Assembly (NCBI GenBank): GCA_964538345.1 | Contig: CAZIFF010000001.1 | Location: 1-64,000, forward strand | Reading direction: 5' to 3' | Source of the DNA: JAGOTN01 sp964538345 | GTDB taxonomy: Bacteria > Patescibacteriota > Minisyncoccia > Phycocordibacterales > JAACPR01 | Length of the DNA stretch: 64,000 nt | In this document: in pieces, positions 1 to 9,704 of the stretch | How the letters are laid out: each line of letters begins with the position of its first letter | How positions within the stretch are numbered: the stretch's first letter is position 1 | Program-made: the position numbers and the translations under genes | Notes under the pieces: generated by a model | The model's input: only the letters and a program-made list of their open reading frames with translations | Databases searched by the model: none | Told to the model about the DNA's origin: nothing

Positions 1-1227
1 TTCTCTATCAACTGTTTCAACAGCAGTCACAATTGCATCTGTATTTGCAGTATGACCAACCATATCTGGATTTGCAAAATTTATAAAAATAAAGTTTACA
101 TCTTGTTCAATACGCTTCACCGCCTCGTCTGCAATGGCCTCAGCACGCATTTCAGGCGCCTCATCATGAGTTTTCACATCTTTACGACTCTGAAGCATTA
201 CATGTTCCTCTCCATCATGAGGATCTTCTTTTCCACCATTCAAAAAATAAGTAGCATGTGGAAATTTTTCTGTCTCAGCAATATGCGCCTGTGTCAGCCC
301 TGCTAAAGAAACTTCGTTAGCAATAGTTGTTTCAATTGCAATTGGAGGAAAAGCCACCGCACAAGAATAATCTTTTGAATATTCTGTTAAAGTTGCAAAG
401 AATAAATTCATCTCATCTTTACGAGCCAGAATTCTCTCAGAAAGCATTCTTGCACGATCCGCACGATAATTGAAAAAGAATACAGAATCATTTTTAGAAA
501 TTGGCATTTCATTCACAATGAAAGGCTCAATATGTTCGTCTGTTTTTCCAGTTTGATGTTGAGCAGAAATTTCTTCTTCAGGTGTAATCTGACAAATATT
601 TCCTTCACAGTGAAAAATAATTTTCTCCACTTTCTCAACTCTATCCCAATTATTATCACGATCCATCGCAAAATATCTTCCAGAAATACTGCAAATTTTT
701 CCAATACCAACTTCTGCAATTAATTTATTTATTTCTTCAATATCACGTATCGATTCATAAGGTGAAGCGTCGCGACCATCTGTGAAAAGATGTAGATACA
801 CTTCATTCATACCTTTATCTTTGCAAACTTTCAAAAATGCCAAAAGATGATCCTGATGAGAATGCACTCCTCCTTTTCCAATCAAACCAAGCAAGTGCAA
901 ATTTGAACTATGTTTTTTTGTATTTTCAAAGAGTGCATTAAATACTTCATTTTCAGAAAAATTTTCATCGGAGATTGATTTATTTATTCTCACCAAATCA
1001 GTATCAATAATTTTTCCCGCACCGATTGTAGTGTGACCTATTTCACTATTTCCAATTTGCCCATTTGGCAAACCAACATGCTCACCAGAAGCTTCAAGCA
1101 AACCATGTGGGTATTTATTCCAAATCTCGTCAAAAAACGGAGTCTTGGCTTTCGCAATTGCATTATGCTCTTGTTCTTCTCTGTATCCCCAACCATCTAA
1201 GACTATAAGTGCAACTTGCTTTTTCAT
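1..1227 (-). CDS. gpmI: 2,3-bisphosphoglycerate-independent phosphoglycerate mutase, C-terminus off window
   Basis: Interconverts 3- and 2-phosphoglycerate in lower glycolysis, in the cytoplasm. Translating the minus strand from the ATG at 1227 gives an open frame of 409 codons to the window edge. The N-terminus shows the metal-binding VLDGWG stretch (Asp11) and GNSEIGH around residue 61, which holds the catalytic phosphoserine of the alkaline-phosphatase-like family. Later come GGVHSHQDHL, DGRD and FNYRADR, all typical of iPGM. Family members are about 510 residues, so roughly 100 residues lie outside the window. It follows eno by 14 bases on the same strand, so the two consecutive glycolytic steps are probably co-transcribed. 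Confidence 0.95.
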   Translation of the reverse strand, partial: MKKQVALIVLDGWGYREEQEHNAIAKAKTPFFDEIWNKYPHGLLEASGEHVGLPNGQIGNSEIGHTTIGAGKIIDTDLVRINKSISDENFSENEVFNALFENTKKHSSNLHLLGLIGKGGVHSHQDHLLAFLKVCKDKGMNEVYLHLFTDGRDASPYESIRDIEEINKLIAEVGIGKICSISGRYFAMDRDNNWDRVEKVEKIIFHCEGNICQITPEEEISAQHQTGKTDEHIEPFIVNEMPISKNDSVFFFNYRADRARMLSERILARKDEMNLFFATLTEYSKDYSCAVAFPPIAIETTIANEVSLAGLTQAHIAETEKFPHATYFLNGGKEDPHDGEEHVMLQSRKDVKTHDEAPEMRAEAIADEAVKRIEQDVNFIFINFANPDMVGHTANTDAIVTAVETVDRE

Positions 1228-1241
1228 AAATTTTGTCGAAA

Positions 1242-2552
1242 TTAGTCTTGTTTAAAAACAGATTTTCCTCGATACAGCGCCTTTGCTCCAAGTGCTTCTT
1301 CAATTCTCAAAAGTTGATTATATTTTGCAGTTCTATCGCTTCTTGAAAGTGAACCTGTTTTAATTTGTCCAACACCAGAACCAACAGCGAAATCTGAGAT
1401 TGTAGAATCTTCGGTCTCCCCAGATCTGTGTGACATGATTGCTGTATATTTATTTTTATTAGCAAGATTAATTGCATCAATTGTTTCTGAAACTGTTCCG
1501 ATTTGATTTACCTTAATCAAAATTGAATTCCCAATATTCTCATCAATACCTTTTTGAAGTTTTGTAACATTTGTAACAAAAAGATCATCTCCAACAAGTT
1601 GAATTTTCTTTCCAAGTTTTTTTGTCAGAAGAGCATAACCTTCCCAATCATCTTCACCAAGCGCATCCTCAATAGAAATAATCGGATACTTTTTGCAAAG
1701 TTCTACATAATAATCAACCATTTCTGCGCTAGTTAATTTTTTATTTTCTGTAGCCAAAAAATATTTTCCATCTTCAACAAGTTCAGAAGCAGCCACATCA
1801 AGAGCTAGTGAAATTTGAGTTCCGGCTTTATATCCAGCAGTTTTAATAGCATCGATAATAATGGCTGCCGCGCTTTCATTGTTTGGGAGACTTGGAGCAA
1901 AACCACCTTCATCTCCAACTGTTGTATTCAAACCTTTATCATGCAAAATCTTTTTAAGTGCATGAAATATTTCTGTTCCAGCTCTAAGTGCTTCAGAAAA
2001 AGTTTTAAATCCATGTGGCACAATCATAAACTCTTGAAAGTCTGTAGATTTTTCTGCATGCTTTCCACCATTTAAAATATTCATCATTGGCACTGGTAAT
2101 TGAATTTTATTTTTTGTTTTAGAAATTTTTGCAAAATAATTAAATAGAGATTGTTTGTTGCTTTGCGCTGTTGCATGAGCAAAAGCTAATGACACTCCTA
2201 AAATGGCATTCGCACCAAGCTTCCCTTTATTTTCAGTACCATCCAATTCAATCAGAGTTTGATCTAATTCTCTTTGAGAAAAAGATTGATTTTTGATTTC
2301 AGCAAAGATAGTTTTGTTTACATTTTCAACTGCTTTCAAAACTCCCTTTCCAGCGTATTTCTTCTTGTCACCATCTCGAAGCTCCACTGCTTCGTATTTT
2401 CCTGTAGAAGCCCCTGATGGCACAGCAGCGCGCCCAAATGAGCCATCTGACAGTGTAAGGTCTACTTCTACTGTTGGATTTCCTCTTGAATCTAGGATTT
2501 GTCTAGCAATTACTTTCTTAATAGTTGGTACTGATTTCTTGTCGGTCGGCAT
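1242..2552 (-). CDS. eno: enolase (phosphopyruvate hydratase)
   Basis: Dehydrates 2-phosphoglycerate to phosphoenolpyruvate. At 436 residues it has the usual family length. Recognisable segments in order are RGNPTVEVD near the N-terminus, GDEGGFAPS in the middle, SIEDALGEDDW and GDDLFVTN (metal-ligand strands), LIKVNQIGT with the catalytic lysine, and SHRSGETED with the substrate-binding serine and arginine. It lies 14 bases upstream of gpmI in the same orientation. A sigma70-like promoter sits just upstream at 2587-2615. There is no evident Shine-Dalgarno sequence in the A+T-rich leader, as elsewhere in this window. Confidence 0.97.
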   Translation of the reverse strand: MPTDKKSVPTIKKVIARQILDSRGNPTVEVDLTLSDGSFGRAAVPSGASTGKYEAVELRDGDKKKYAGKGVLKAVENVNKTIFAEIKNQSFSQRELDQTLIELDGTENKGKLGANAILGVSLAFAHATAQSNKQSLFNYFAKISKTKNKIQLPVPMMNILNGGKHAEKSTDFQEFMIVPHGFKTFSEALRAGTEIFHALKKILHDKGLNTTVGDEGGFAPSLPNNESAAAIIIDAIKTAGYKAGTQISLALDVAASELVEDGKYFLATENKKLTSAEMVDYYVELCKKYPIISIEDALGEDDWEGYALLTKKLGKKIQLVGDDLFVTNVTKLQKGIDENIGNSILIKVNQIGTVSETIDAINLANKNKYTAIMSHRSGETEDSTISDFAVGSGVGQIKTGSLSRSDRTAKYNQLLRIEEALGAKALYRGKSVFKQD

Positions 2553-2586
2553 ATTTATTTAATTATTTTTATAATATTGAGTAGAT

Positions 2587-2615
2587 ATTATAATACTTTT
2601 TTAGGAAAATGAAAA
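2587..2615 (-). promoter_or_regulatory. predicted sigma70 promoter of eno-gpmI
   Basis: On the minus strand TTTTCA (2610-2615) is followed after exactly 17 bases by TATAAT (2587-2592). Transcription would begin near 2580, giving a leader of about 28 bases before the eno ATG. The -35 box touches the stop codon of the giant upstream gene. The -10 is perfect; the -35 matches consensus at four of six positions. Confidence 0.6.
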
Positions 2616-5600
2616 TTAATTATTAGTATATGATTTATCTAAGCCACTATTATTTTTAGGTATAAAGTTAATTTCTACACCCATAGATCTTATAACACTT
2701 AAATATTTTTCTTCACTTTCAGATAAATCTTTTCTGGCTATTTCCTCTTGTTCTTTATCCCAAATTCCGAATTCCGAATTTTTCTCATATACATATAAAA
2801 GCGCTCCGTAATCCTTTGCTAACTTTTCTATATCATCTGCTTTCTGACTGTTTTCTAAACTTAAATCTACAAAAAATTCTGAATCTCTAGGGACAGTATA
2901 TTCCCAATAACCGTCTGCACTTGATATTATATTTTTCACATCTCTTTCAAAAAAATTACTATTCCAAAATGCATCTTTCAAATCAAGAAAACTTACCGCT
3001 CCTCCTAATTTTCCAGGATGATTATGTCCATTAATAATAGAATCTTTTTTATAATTTTGTTTAATTTCTTGACAAAAATTTGTGGGAACAAAGCATGTAT
3101 TTTTTGCTGATGAATCAGATACCATTTTATTAATCTCTTCTTCAGAAAAACCTTGATGAGAGTAGAAATCTTTCATAGCTTCTTTTACAGCTTCATCTGT
3201 AGATCTTATTTCAATTGCAAAACTATCTCCATTTTCATTTTCAGCATAATAGAACCTAGTTTCAAAATCTTCTCTCTCTCCTGTAGGATTTTCAGTTTTC
3301 TCATGAATAAATTCTCTGAATTTTTTTTCAGAGTTTAATTCCTTGTCACTAATTAAAGTTTCTTTTACATATATAGGATTTTTAAATTCTATCTTTTCAC
3401 CCTTATTATTAATTGCAGTATAGTAAAATTCTCTAAAACCACCCTCATCCCCAACCCCTAACAATAACTTTGCCAATTGTGCAGATGCTCCCCCAATAAA
3501 ATCATCTTTTTGCTCTTTTGTAATTTGATAGTCATATGTGGTAGTAGTTACACCATTAGCACCTTCATCTATAGTTACAACCGTAGTATTACCATAATTT
3601 TCTATGGTAACCACGGCACCATCTTTTCTTGTAAGAACCTCTTTATCAACAATAAGAGGTGACCTACCATCTTCAAAAGAATCAACTACACTGTCCACAT
3701 TGTCATTTATTTTTGTTCCTCCAAAATCTGGAATACTTGGATCACCACCAAACAAACCACCAATAATTGAATCAATTAAATCATCATTTTTAATTACTTC
3801 TCCTGTTGTACCTACAGAAGATCTTGTTCCCTCAGTATTTCCGCTTGTAGTAGGCTTATTAATTTCCTCAAGGAGTTTTTTAGATTCTTCTAGAAGTTGC
3901 CTTGATTCATTAAGAAGGTTATCTAAGTAAGAACCCTTAGTTGTAGGCGGAAGAGTTGGAGTAATATTATCTTTACCTTGTGAACCTTCTATATTGTATT
4001 TAGCATCAGGAAATAATTCTTTATATCTATCTTGTATTTCTGGATTTGCTTTATCTTCATCTGATAAATCTTCCCACGGCACAGGTTGAGCAACTGGTGT
4101 TACAGGCGTAGCTCTCGTGGTTGGAATTGTATCTGAATCTTTAACAGCGGGACTTGAAAATACTGGTCTATCATAATCAGATTCAGGTGGTGTAAATGAA
4201 GGATTTTGAGGAGAAAGACCTCTTGTATTTAAGCTTGGATATTCTTCATCTATTTGTACATCTCCTGGAGCAAATGCACTTGGATTAAATGATGGTTCAA
4301 AGTTAGCATCGGCATCATAATTTTCTGGTGACAAATTTAATGTAGCAGGAATAATTGGAAAATTAGAATTTAAATTTGGCCAAATAGCATCAATTATCGG
4401 ATTTAGATTTATTGGAAATTGAATTCCTTGTGTACTTTGTGTTACCAATTCTTTATCGTCATTTTCTGATACTGTACCAGTTGGTATATCAGTTGTTGTG
4501 TATCTGTCGTCTGCACTTGGAACATTTTCTGGCTCAGAAGATTTAGGTACTATTGGTGGCAAATCAAATTTTTCTGCAATATCTGAAATTGTGACATCTG
4601 GATTCTCATTCTTTAGCAATTCTGCTCTGAAATTAGATAACGTGTCTGGATCTACACCATCTTTTATAAGTTCATTTACATAAGTATCTAATTTCAATGC
4701 TTCATTTGAGGCCTGCTCAGCTGGAACTTGTTGTGATCTTTCATAAACATATGGCAATGCAAATGTTGGATTTTCAAAAATACCCAACTCTTCAATAGAT
4801 CTAGTTAATTCAGCAGCTTTTTCTTCAGTCAATCTGCTCATCTCATCTATATTTGCTAATGTATTTTCTAAATCAGCACGATCATTTTCTGATTTACCAG
4901 TAGGACCAGTAACTATATCTTCTGGGAAAACAGTATCTGGATCTGAAAACTTTAACAACTTACCAAGAGTGTTAAATGTAGATTCTAAGAAGTCCCCAAC
5001 AAGACCGCTTGCAATTAGTTTTGCTTTTGTCTCTCCAGGAAGAGTTACAGGTGCCCCTCGTGTTGTTGTGTAATCAGATTTTTCTGATTTTGTTGTTGTA
5101 TTAGTATCTTTAGATGCACTATTTAATATTTCTTGCATCTCTTTAGCTGCTTCATCTGACATTTTTTGATTACCAGCTTGACTAAAAGGAGCTTTTGGAG
5201 TTTTTGCATCTTCATTCATTTTAATGAATGCATCCAACATTGAATCTGTAATATTATCTTTATCAACTCCATAAAGATTAGCAAATAATTCTTTTTGATC
5301 ATCTCTATATCCATCATTTATTGCTTGGTTTGCCTTGGAAACTTCATCGTTTAATTCTGGATTTTCATTAGAATCCACACGTTCTGATTCTGAAGACTTT
5401 TCTGATTCAGGTGCAAAATCAATTTCTGGATATTTAGGACCAAATACTTGATCAACTAATTTTTGTAAAACACCTGGAGCAACATATTTATTGTAAAAAT
5501 CCGCCACAACACCGCCAACGACACTTTCTTGTTCAGTTGTTCCAGGGAACAAACCAGGAAATATATTAGGCTGTCCAGCAGGTTCTTCTGTTGTTGGTAA

Positions 5601-8600
5601 ATACACTCTCCTTGGATCATGATCCTCATCGTCTTTATTAACCGCAGAAACATTGGATGCAGATGTAGTTTTTGCAGGACTATTTCCTAAAATTTTATCT
5701 CTAGTATCTTTTCCAACAACACCATCATTATCTAATCCATTTTTGGCTTGCCAATCTTTTACAGCTTTTTCTGTTAAAGGACCGAAATTTCCATCTGCAT
5801 CTTCCTCTTTAAATCCTAAGAATTTTTGTAGCTCTTTAACCTCTTCACCCTTAGATCCTCTTTTTAGAGTTTCTGTACCTAGATTTGGTGTGTAATTACC
5901 TGAATCATTTCCATCTACAGAATCTGGTGAATTTGATTGAGTCACCGCAGGTTTTGATGTTGCTCCTCTTGTTGGGCTTTTATCACCATGAAATGAACCC
6001 GTTACTGGATTTTGCGCACCAAAAGAATCAAATTTCTCTCTAATATCAGAAATTAATGTTGGAGGATTATTCTTTTGATACTCTTCAGTGTTTTCTGATG
6101 AATAAGTAGTATAAGTATCTTCTGTTAAAACACCTTGTTCAATTAATTCTTGCTCAATTTTTTCATATTGTTCAACATCAGAAATATCACTATTTATATC
6201 TATTTTTAAATTTAACGGTTGATGAGTAACAATTATTCCATCTGGAACAGTTATTCCGTATCCTGAAAATTTTATTTGATTTTCTGTTTTATCTACAGAA
6301 TCATTCAACATGTCGTAAAAAGCTGGATTATGTTCACCAGAAGTTCTGACTGGATTTCCTTTTTCGTTTTTAACAACATTACCCTCCTCATCTTGTTTAT
6401 GATGTCCACCAGTATCTCCAATAACTGTAAGTTTCTCTATTGTAGTACCGTCTGGATAAGTTACAGTTGTCTTTACTAACCTACCCATATCATCTGGACC
6501 AAATTGATTTTTATAATTATCATATCCGTACTCCTTTGAATCTTTTTGATACGGAATAGTAACCTGCGGCAAAGAACTGTCTACCTTGCTAGCAGTACCA
6601 GGTCGCTTTGTGTCACTAGAGTAATTTGTACCATCTGTGTTTACAGAAAATTTTTGTTGTTCAGGATTTTTAGGATCGTCCCCAACAGTAATCTCTTCTC
6701 CTGTAAAATATTTATCTCTATTTGTCACGCCTTGTGTCACAAGTGGTTTATCTGAAACTCCTTCAGATCCCTCTGTTCCAACAGACCCAGAATCTCCTTT
6801 ATCTCCCGCTGGTTGGTATTTTACAAAACCCTTTTCTTCAATTTCTTTCTCTGTCATACCAGTCCAAACAACCGGAAATCTAGCTGTGCTATTTGGATCA
6901 ATAGCATCAAATTTTTCTTCCGCAGCAAGAGAGCTTGGCGGAGTTCCAGCTGGTTTATCCTTCTGCTGCCAAGGAAATTCTACAGGTTTATCATTTGCAG
7001 GAATTTGCGATGTAGGTTTTCCTGTAACTGCACCACCTACGACAGGTGAATTAACAAAATTAGGTAATTGAAAAGGTGGTTTTATTGGTGACACAGGTGG
7101 AGTTGGGACTTTTTCATTTACTCCTTTTGCGAAATCTGGATCTGCTGGTGGTTTTTGACGATCATTAGGTCTTTCTTTACCAGGATTTTCTTTTTTAGAC
7201 TCTTCATAATCCTCCAAATATTGTTTAGATTTTTCTTTATTTAAACCTAAATCTTCTAACTCTTGTCTTTTTTTAGTATCAGAAAGTTTTTCATCATTTA
7301 GAATTTCATCTACTTTATTACGAAACTCCTCATCTTTTTTTTGTCTTATAGCCTCCTCCTCGCCTTGTGCTTTTTCTTCTTCCATTTGTCTTTGTCTTTC
7401 AAGCTCTTTTTCTAAATCAGCTAATTTTTCCTCTGGAGTTTTTTCTATCTCTGGAACATCGTTTTCTTGCTCTTGAGTTTCTGTTGAATTTTCGTCCTTA
7501 TCAAAAGTTGGTATTAATTTTTTTGCCTCTTCTCTTACTCTCTTAAGCCATTCTTCCAGAAAATTATTTTTTTCTTCTGTAGAAGGTTTATTTGTTGGTT
7601 GTGGTGTATTATTTTGCGGAGTATTGTTTCGAGGTGGGTTGTTGTTTTGTGGTGCCGCATTAAAACTTCTAGCTGATGGGGTAGGCACTAAATTACACTC
7701 TCCGCCACTCACAAAAGTCCTACTCTCCCCGTCTCTTTTTGGTTGGTAAGGATTTGCAGTAGATTCAGAACAAAGATTGTTATTTTCATTATTTGTTTTA
7801 GATGGTATTTTTGGTTTAGTTGTATTATTAGGAACTGCCGAATCTGAACAAATTTCTTTTACCAAATTACATTCAACTTGTCTTATACCCCCACCCAAAC
7901 TCACAATTGAATATGCCCCGCCACCAAAACCACCACAAGATTTATGTGTTGGTTCGTCATCTGGATTGTAAATTATTTCTATAACATTTCTTGATACATA
8001 TGACTGGCAATTTCTTGGGGTAGTGTTTGGTTGTTCTTCTTCAGGTTCTTCTTCATATTCACAAACAGTAGGATCATCTCTTACTAAAGGCTTACCTTCT
8101 CCAGCTTTTGGTTTTGTACCAGTATATACATTTGAAGCTTTTGGATCCAAACATTCATCTTGAAATTCAAATTTACATGTATTTCCGAAGTGGGCTCCTT
8201 CAGGATTGTAATTCATTGCCATAGTGTTATGACAACTTTGTTTACATTTATATGGATCTTGATTCTCTCTGTCGTATTGAACAAGTGATTTTGTTTGCAA
8301 ATCATAAAGAGAACCGCCGTACTTTTGCATTATTTCAACTTCTGATTGAGACAAAAAACTTGATGGAACTATCACTTTATCTCCTGACAATTCATATTCG
8401 TAATATTCATTAATAGGTTCATCTTCTGGGCTTGAAGAATCATTAAATGGATTAGCAGAAGAAGATGAAGATGCAGTTTTTATATTTAATGTTGGTTTAG
8501 TACTTGTACCTGATGAAATAGGAGTGAGATAATCATAATTTGAATCATTTTGACTTTGAGGTCTAATAAGCCACACAATTTCTTCTTCTGGACCAAATAT

Positions 8601-9335
8601 TCCAGTTACACAACTCTTTGAACTATAGTCTGGTATAAAAGGACCAGGTTTACATGTATTATTTGTTGTTCTTATTTTAGAAACATAAATATCACCAACA
8701 TATTTTTCTTTATTGTTTCTATCTAAACAACCACGACAACTTCCGTCGTCCATTAATGCATTTGGATTATAGTTATCAGCTTTTGGTACAGTACAACCTA
8801 ATCCTGACTTTGGGGCAGAATTTAAAGTTGTTTGAATAGCATTACCGATTCTAGCAGAAGTTTGAGTATTAAGAATAGTACCGTCAACTTGATACAAATT
8901 TGTTTTGCCTGTAATAGCTTTTATTTCATCCAGTGTGTAGGTTTTTTTATCACATACAACCTGACCATCTTTCACCCATGTTGTTGGGCAATTTGAATAG
9001 ACTGTGCTGCCAACTGTTTTTAGACCAACATCTGATGTTCCTGTTTTTGCTGAAACACCCGAAGTAGAACCGGTCTTAGTATCACCGACTTTTGCAGAGT
9101 TAACACCAGTAGGACCTGTCTTAGTGTCACCGACTTTTGCAGAGTTAACACCAGTAGGACCTGTCTTAGTGTCACCGACTTTTACACCAGTGCCGGCAGT
9201 ATTAGTTGTGCCACCAATTTGATACCAGCTTCCTGTTGATACAGCAGACAGATTAGAGACCTCATTTAAATCAACTTGAAAAGAAAGTAGACCAAGAGAA
9301 AGCAGAGAAAAAGCTAGTAACGGAATTGTCTTCAT
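2616..9335 (-). CDS. giant secreted protein (2,239 aa) with peptidoglycan-binding domain and C-terminal JAMM-like motif
   Basis: Probably exported and wall-attached. The first 20 residues (MKTIPLLAFSLLSLGLLSFQ) look like a signal peptide. Residues about 50-100 hold tandem KVGDTKTGPTGVNSA repeats. Residues 130-620 are cysteine-rich with Thr/Pro/Asn-rich linkers, 640-740 are charged coiled coil, and a PG_binding_1-type domain lies near 1147-1213 (LKRGSKGEEVKELQKFLG, then FGPLTEKAV). The tail contains H2104-N-H2106-P, then S2115 and D2118, resembling the HxHPx(7)SxxD signature of JAB/JAMM metalloproteases with one extra spacer residue. No close family is recognised for the body. Function is inferred to be cell-surface; the metalloprotease reading is tentative. 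Confidence 0.8.
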   Translation of the reverse strand: MKTIPLLAFSLLSLGLLSFQVDLNEVSNLSAVSTGSWYQIGGTTNTAGTGVKVGDTKTGPTGVNSAKVGDTKTGPTGVNSAKVGDTKTGSTSGVSAKTGTSDVGLKTVGSTVYSNCPTTWVKDGQVVCDKKTYTLDEIKAITGKTNLYQVDGTILNTQTSARIGNAIQTTLNSAPKSGLGCTVPKADNYNPNALMDDGSCRGCLDRNNKEKYVGDIYVSKIRTTNNTCKPGPFIPDYSSKSCVTGIFGPEEEIVWLIRPQSQNDSNYDYLTPISSGTSTKPTLNIKTASSSSSANPFNDSSSPEDEPINEYYEYELSGDKVIVPSSFLSQSEVEIMQKYGGSLYDLQTKSLVQYDRENQDPYKCKQSCHNTMAMNYNPEGAHFGNTCKFEFQDECLDPKASNVYTGTKPKAGEGKPLVRDDPTVCEYEEEPEEEQPNTTPRNCQSYVSRNVIEIIYNPDDEPTHKSCGGFGGGAYSIVSLGGGIRQVECNLVKEICSDSAVPNNTTKPKIPSKTNNENNNLCSESTANPYQPKRDGESRTFVSGGECNLVPTPSARSFNAAPQNNNPPRNNTPQNNTPQPTNKPSTEEKNNFLEEWLKRVREEAKKLIPTFDKDENSTETQEQENDVPEIEKTPEEKLADLEKELERQRQMEEEKAQGEEEAIRQKKDEEFRNKVDEILNDEKLSDTKKRQELEDLGLNKEKSKQYLEDYEESKKENPGKERPNDRQKPPADPDFAKGVNEKVPTPPVSPIKPPFQLPNFVNSPVVGGAVTGKPTSQIPANDKPVEFPWQQKDKPAGTPPSSLAAEEKFDAIDPNSTARFPVVWTGMTEKEIEEKGFVKYQPAGDKGDSGSVGTEGSEGVSDKPLVTQGVTNRDKYFTGEEITVGDDPKNPEQQKFSVNTDGTNYSSDTKRPGTASKVDSSLPQVTIPYQKDSKEYGYDNYKNQFGPDDMGRLVKTTVTYPDGTTIEKLTVIGDTGGHHKQDEEGNVVKNEKGNPVRTSGEHNPAFYDMLNDSVDKTENQIKFSGYGITVPDGIIVTHQPLNLKIDINSDISDVEQYEKIEQELIEQGVLTEDTYTTYSSENTEEYQKNNPPTLISDIREKFDSFGAQNPVTGSFHGDKSPTRGATSKPAVTQSNSPDSVDGNDSGNYTPNLGTETLKRGSKGEEVKELQKFLGFKEEDADGNFGPLTEKAVKDWQAKNGLDNDGVVGKDTRDKILGNSPAKTTSASNVSAVNKDDEDHDPRRVYLPTTEEPAGQPNIFPGLFPGTTEQESVVGGVVADFYNKYVAPGVLQKLVDQVFGPKYPEIDFAPESEKSSESERVDSNENPELNDEVSKANQAINDGYRDDQKELFANLYGVDKDNITDSMLDAFIKMNEDAKTPKAPFSQAGNQKMSDEAAKEMQEILNSASKDTNTTTKSEKSDYTTTRGAPVTLPGETKAKLIASGLVGDFLESTFNTLGKLLKFSDPDTVFPEDIVTGPTGKSENDRADLENTLANIDEMSRLTEEKAAELTRSIEELGIFENPTFALPYVYERSQQVPAEQASNEALKLDTYVNELIKDGVDPDTLSNFRAELLKNENPDVTISDIAEKFDLPPIVPKSSEPENVPSADDRYTTTDIPTGTVSENDDKELVTQSTQGIQFPINLNPIIDAIWPNLNSNFPIIPATLNLSPENYDADANFEPSFNPSAFAPGDVQIDEEYPSLNTRGLSPQNPSFTPPESDYDRPVFSSPAVKDSDTIPTTRATPVTPVAQPVPWEDLSDEDKANPEIQDRYKELFPDAKYNIEGSQGKDNITPTLPPTTKGSYLDNLLNESRQLLEESKKLLEEINKPTTSGNTEGTRSSVGTTGEVIKNDDLIDSIIGGLFGGDPSIPDFGGTKINDNVDSVVDSFEDGRSPLIVDKEVLTRKDGAVVTIENYGNTTVVTIDEGANGVTTTTYDYQITKEQKDDFIGGASAQLAKLLLGVGDEGGFREFYYTAINNKGEKIEFKNPIYVKETLISDKELNSEKKFREFIHEKTENPTGEREDFETRFYYAENENGDSFAIEIRSTDEAVKEAMKDFYSHQGFSEEEINKMVSDSSAKNTCFVPTNFCQEIKQNYKKDSIINGHNHPGKLGGAVSFLDLKDAFWNSNFFERDVKNIISSADGYWEYTVPRDSEFFVDLSLENSQKADDIEKLAKDYGALLYVYEKNSEFGIWDKEQEEIARKDLSESEEKYLSVIRSMGVEINFIPKNNSGLDKSYTNN
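9084..9190 (-). repeat. 45-bp tandem repeat near the N-terminus of the giant surface protein
   Basis: Two identical 45-base units (9084-9128, 9129-9173) plus partial flanking copies encode the 15-residue unit KVGDTKTGPTGVNSA in frame. The copies are nearly perfect at nucleotide level, so expansion is recent and copy number could vary between strains. Confidence 0.9.
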
Positions 9336-9390
9336 TAAGATATATTATATATAAAATAATTTTTATATTCTTTTATTTTTTAAAATAATG

Positions 9391-9420
9391 TGGACAAGTT
9401 TTTTATATAAAAAATATTAG
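9391..9420 (+). promoter_or_regulatory. possible promoter of the DUF378 gene at 9439
   Basis: TGGACA (9391-9396) and TATTAG (9415-9420) are separated by 18 bases, with the ATG 18 bases further on. The match to consensus is only partial and the region is very A+T-rich, so this is a weak call. Confidence 0.35.
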
Positions 9421-9438
9421 ATGTATCATTAAACCTGT

Positions 9439-9624
9439 ATGAAATTTATTAAATTTATGATTTTAGCAGGTGCATTCAACTGGGGTGCAATTGCTATTCT
9501 GAGAATAGACATTATCGCTTGGCTTTTTGGTGATATGACATATGTAACAAGAGCAATTTATGCAATTGTGTTTGTATGCGCAATCATTTTTATTATAAAA
9601 GAAAAGAAAGCTAAGTTAGTGTAA
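9439..9624 (+). CDS. DUF378 family small membrane protein
   Basis: A 61-residue protein with two hydrophobic segments (about 6-29 and 38-54) and a short basic tail KEKKAKLV. The first segment contains the family hallmark GAFNWG, and the turn LFGDMTYVTRAIYAIV matches the second conserved block of DUF378 proteins. The function of the family is unknown. It stands alone between the divergent giant gene and a convergent surface-protein gene, and is followed by a strong terminator. A paralogue occurs at 18849-19052. Family assignment is firm; any role is not. Confidence 0.85.
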   Translation: MKFIKFMILAGAFNWGAIAILRIDIIAWLFGDMTYVTRAIYAIVFVCAIIFIIKEKKAKLV

Positions 9625-9632
9625 GGTTTAAT

Positions 9633-9668
9633 AAAAAGCGGCGGTCGCGAATGCGACCGCCGCTTTTT
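9633..9668. terminator. bidirectional intrinsic terminator between convergent genes
   Basis: A perfect 16-bp inverted repeat (AAAAAGCGGCGGTCGC at 9633-9648, its complement at 9653-9668) surrounds a GAAT loop. The A-run on one side and T-run on the other allow it to end transcripts from both the DUF378 gene and the convergent gene at 9705-11222. Confidence 0.95.
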
Positions 9669-9704
9669 ATTTATACAACTTATATTAATTATTTATGTAA
9701 TTAA

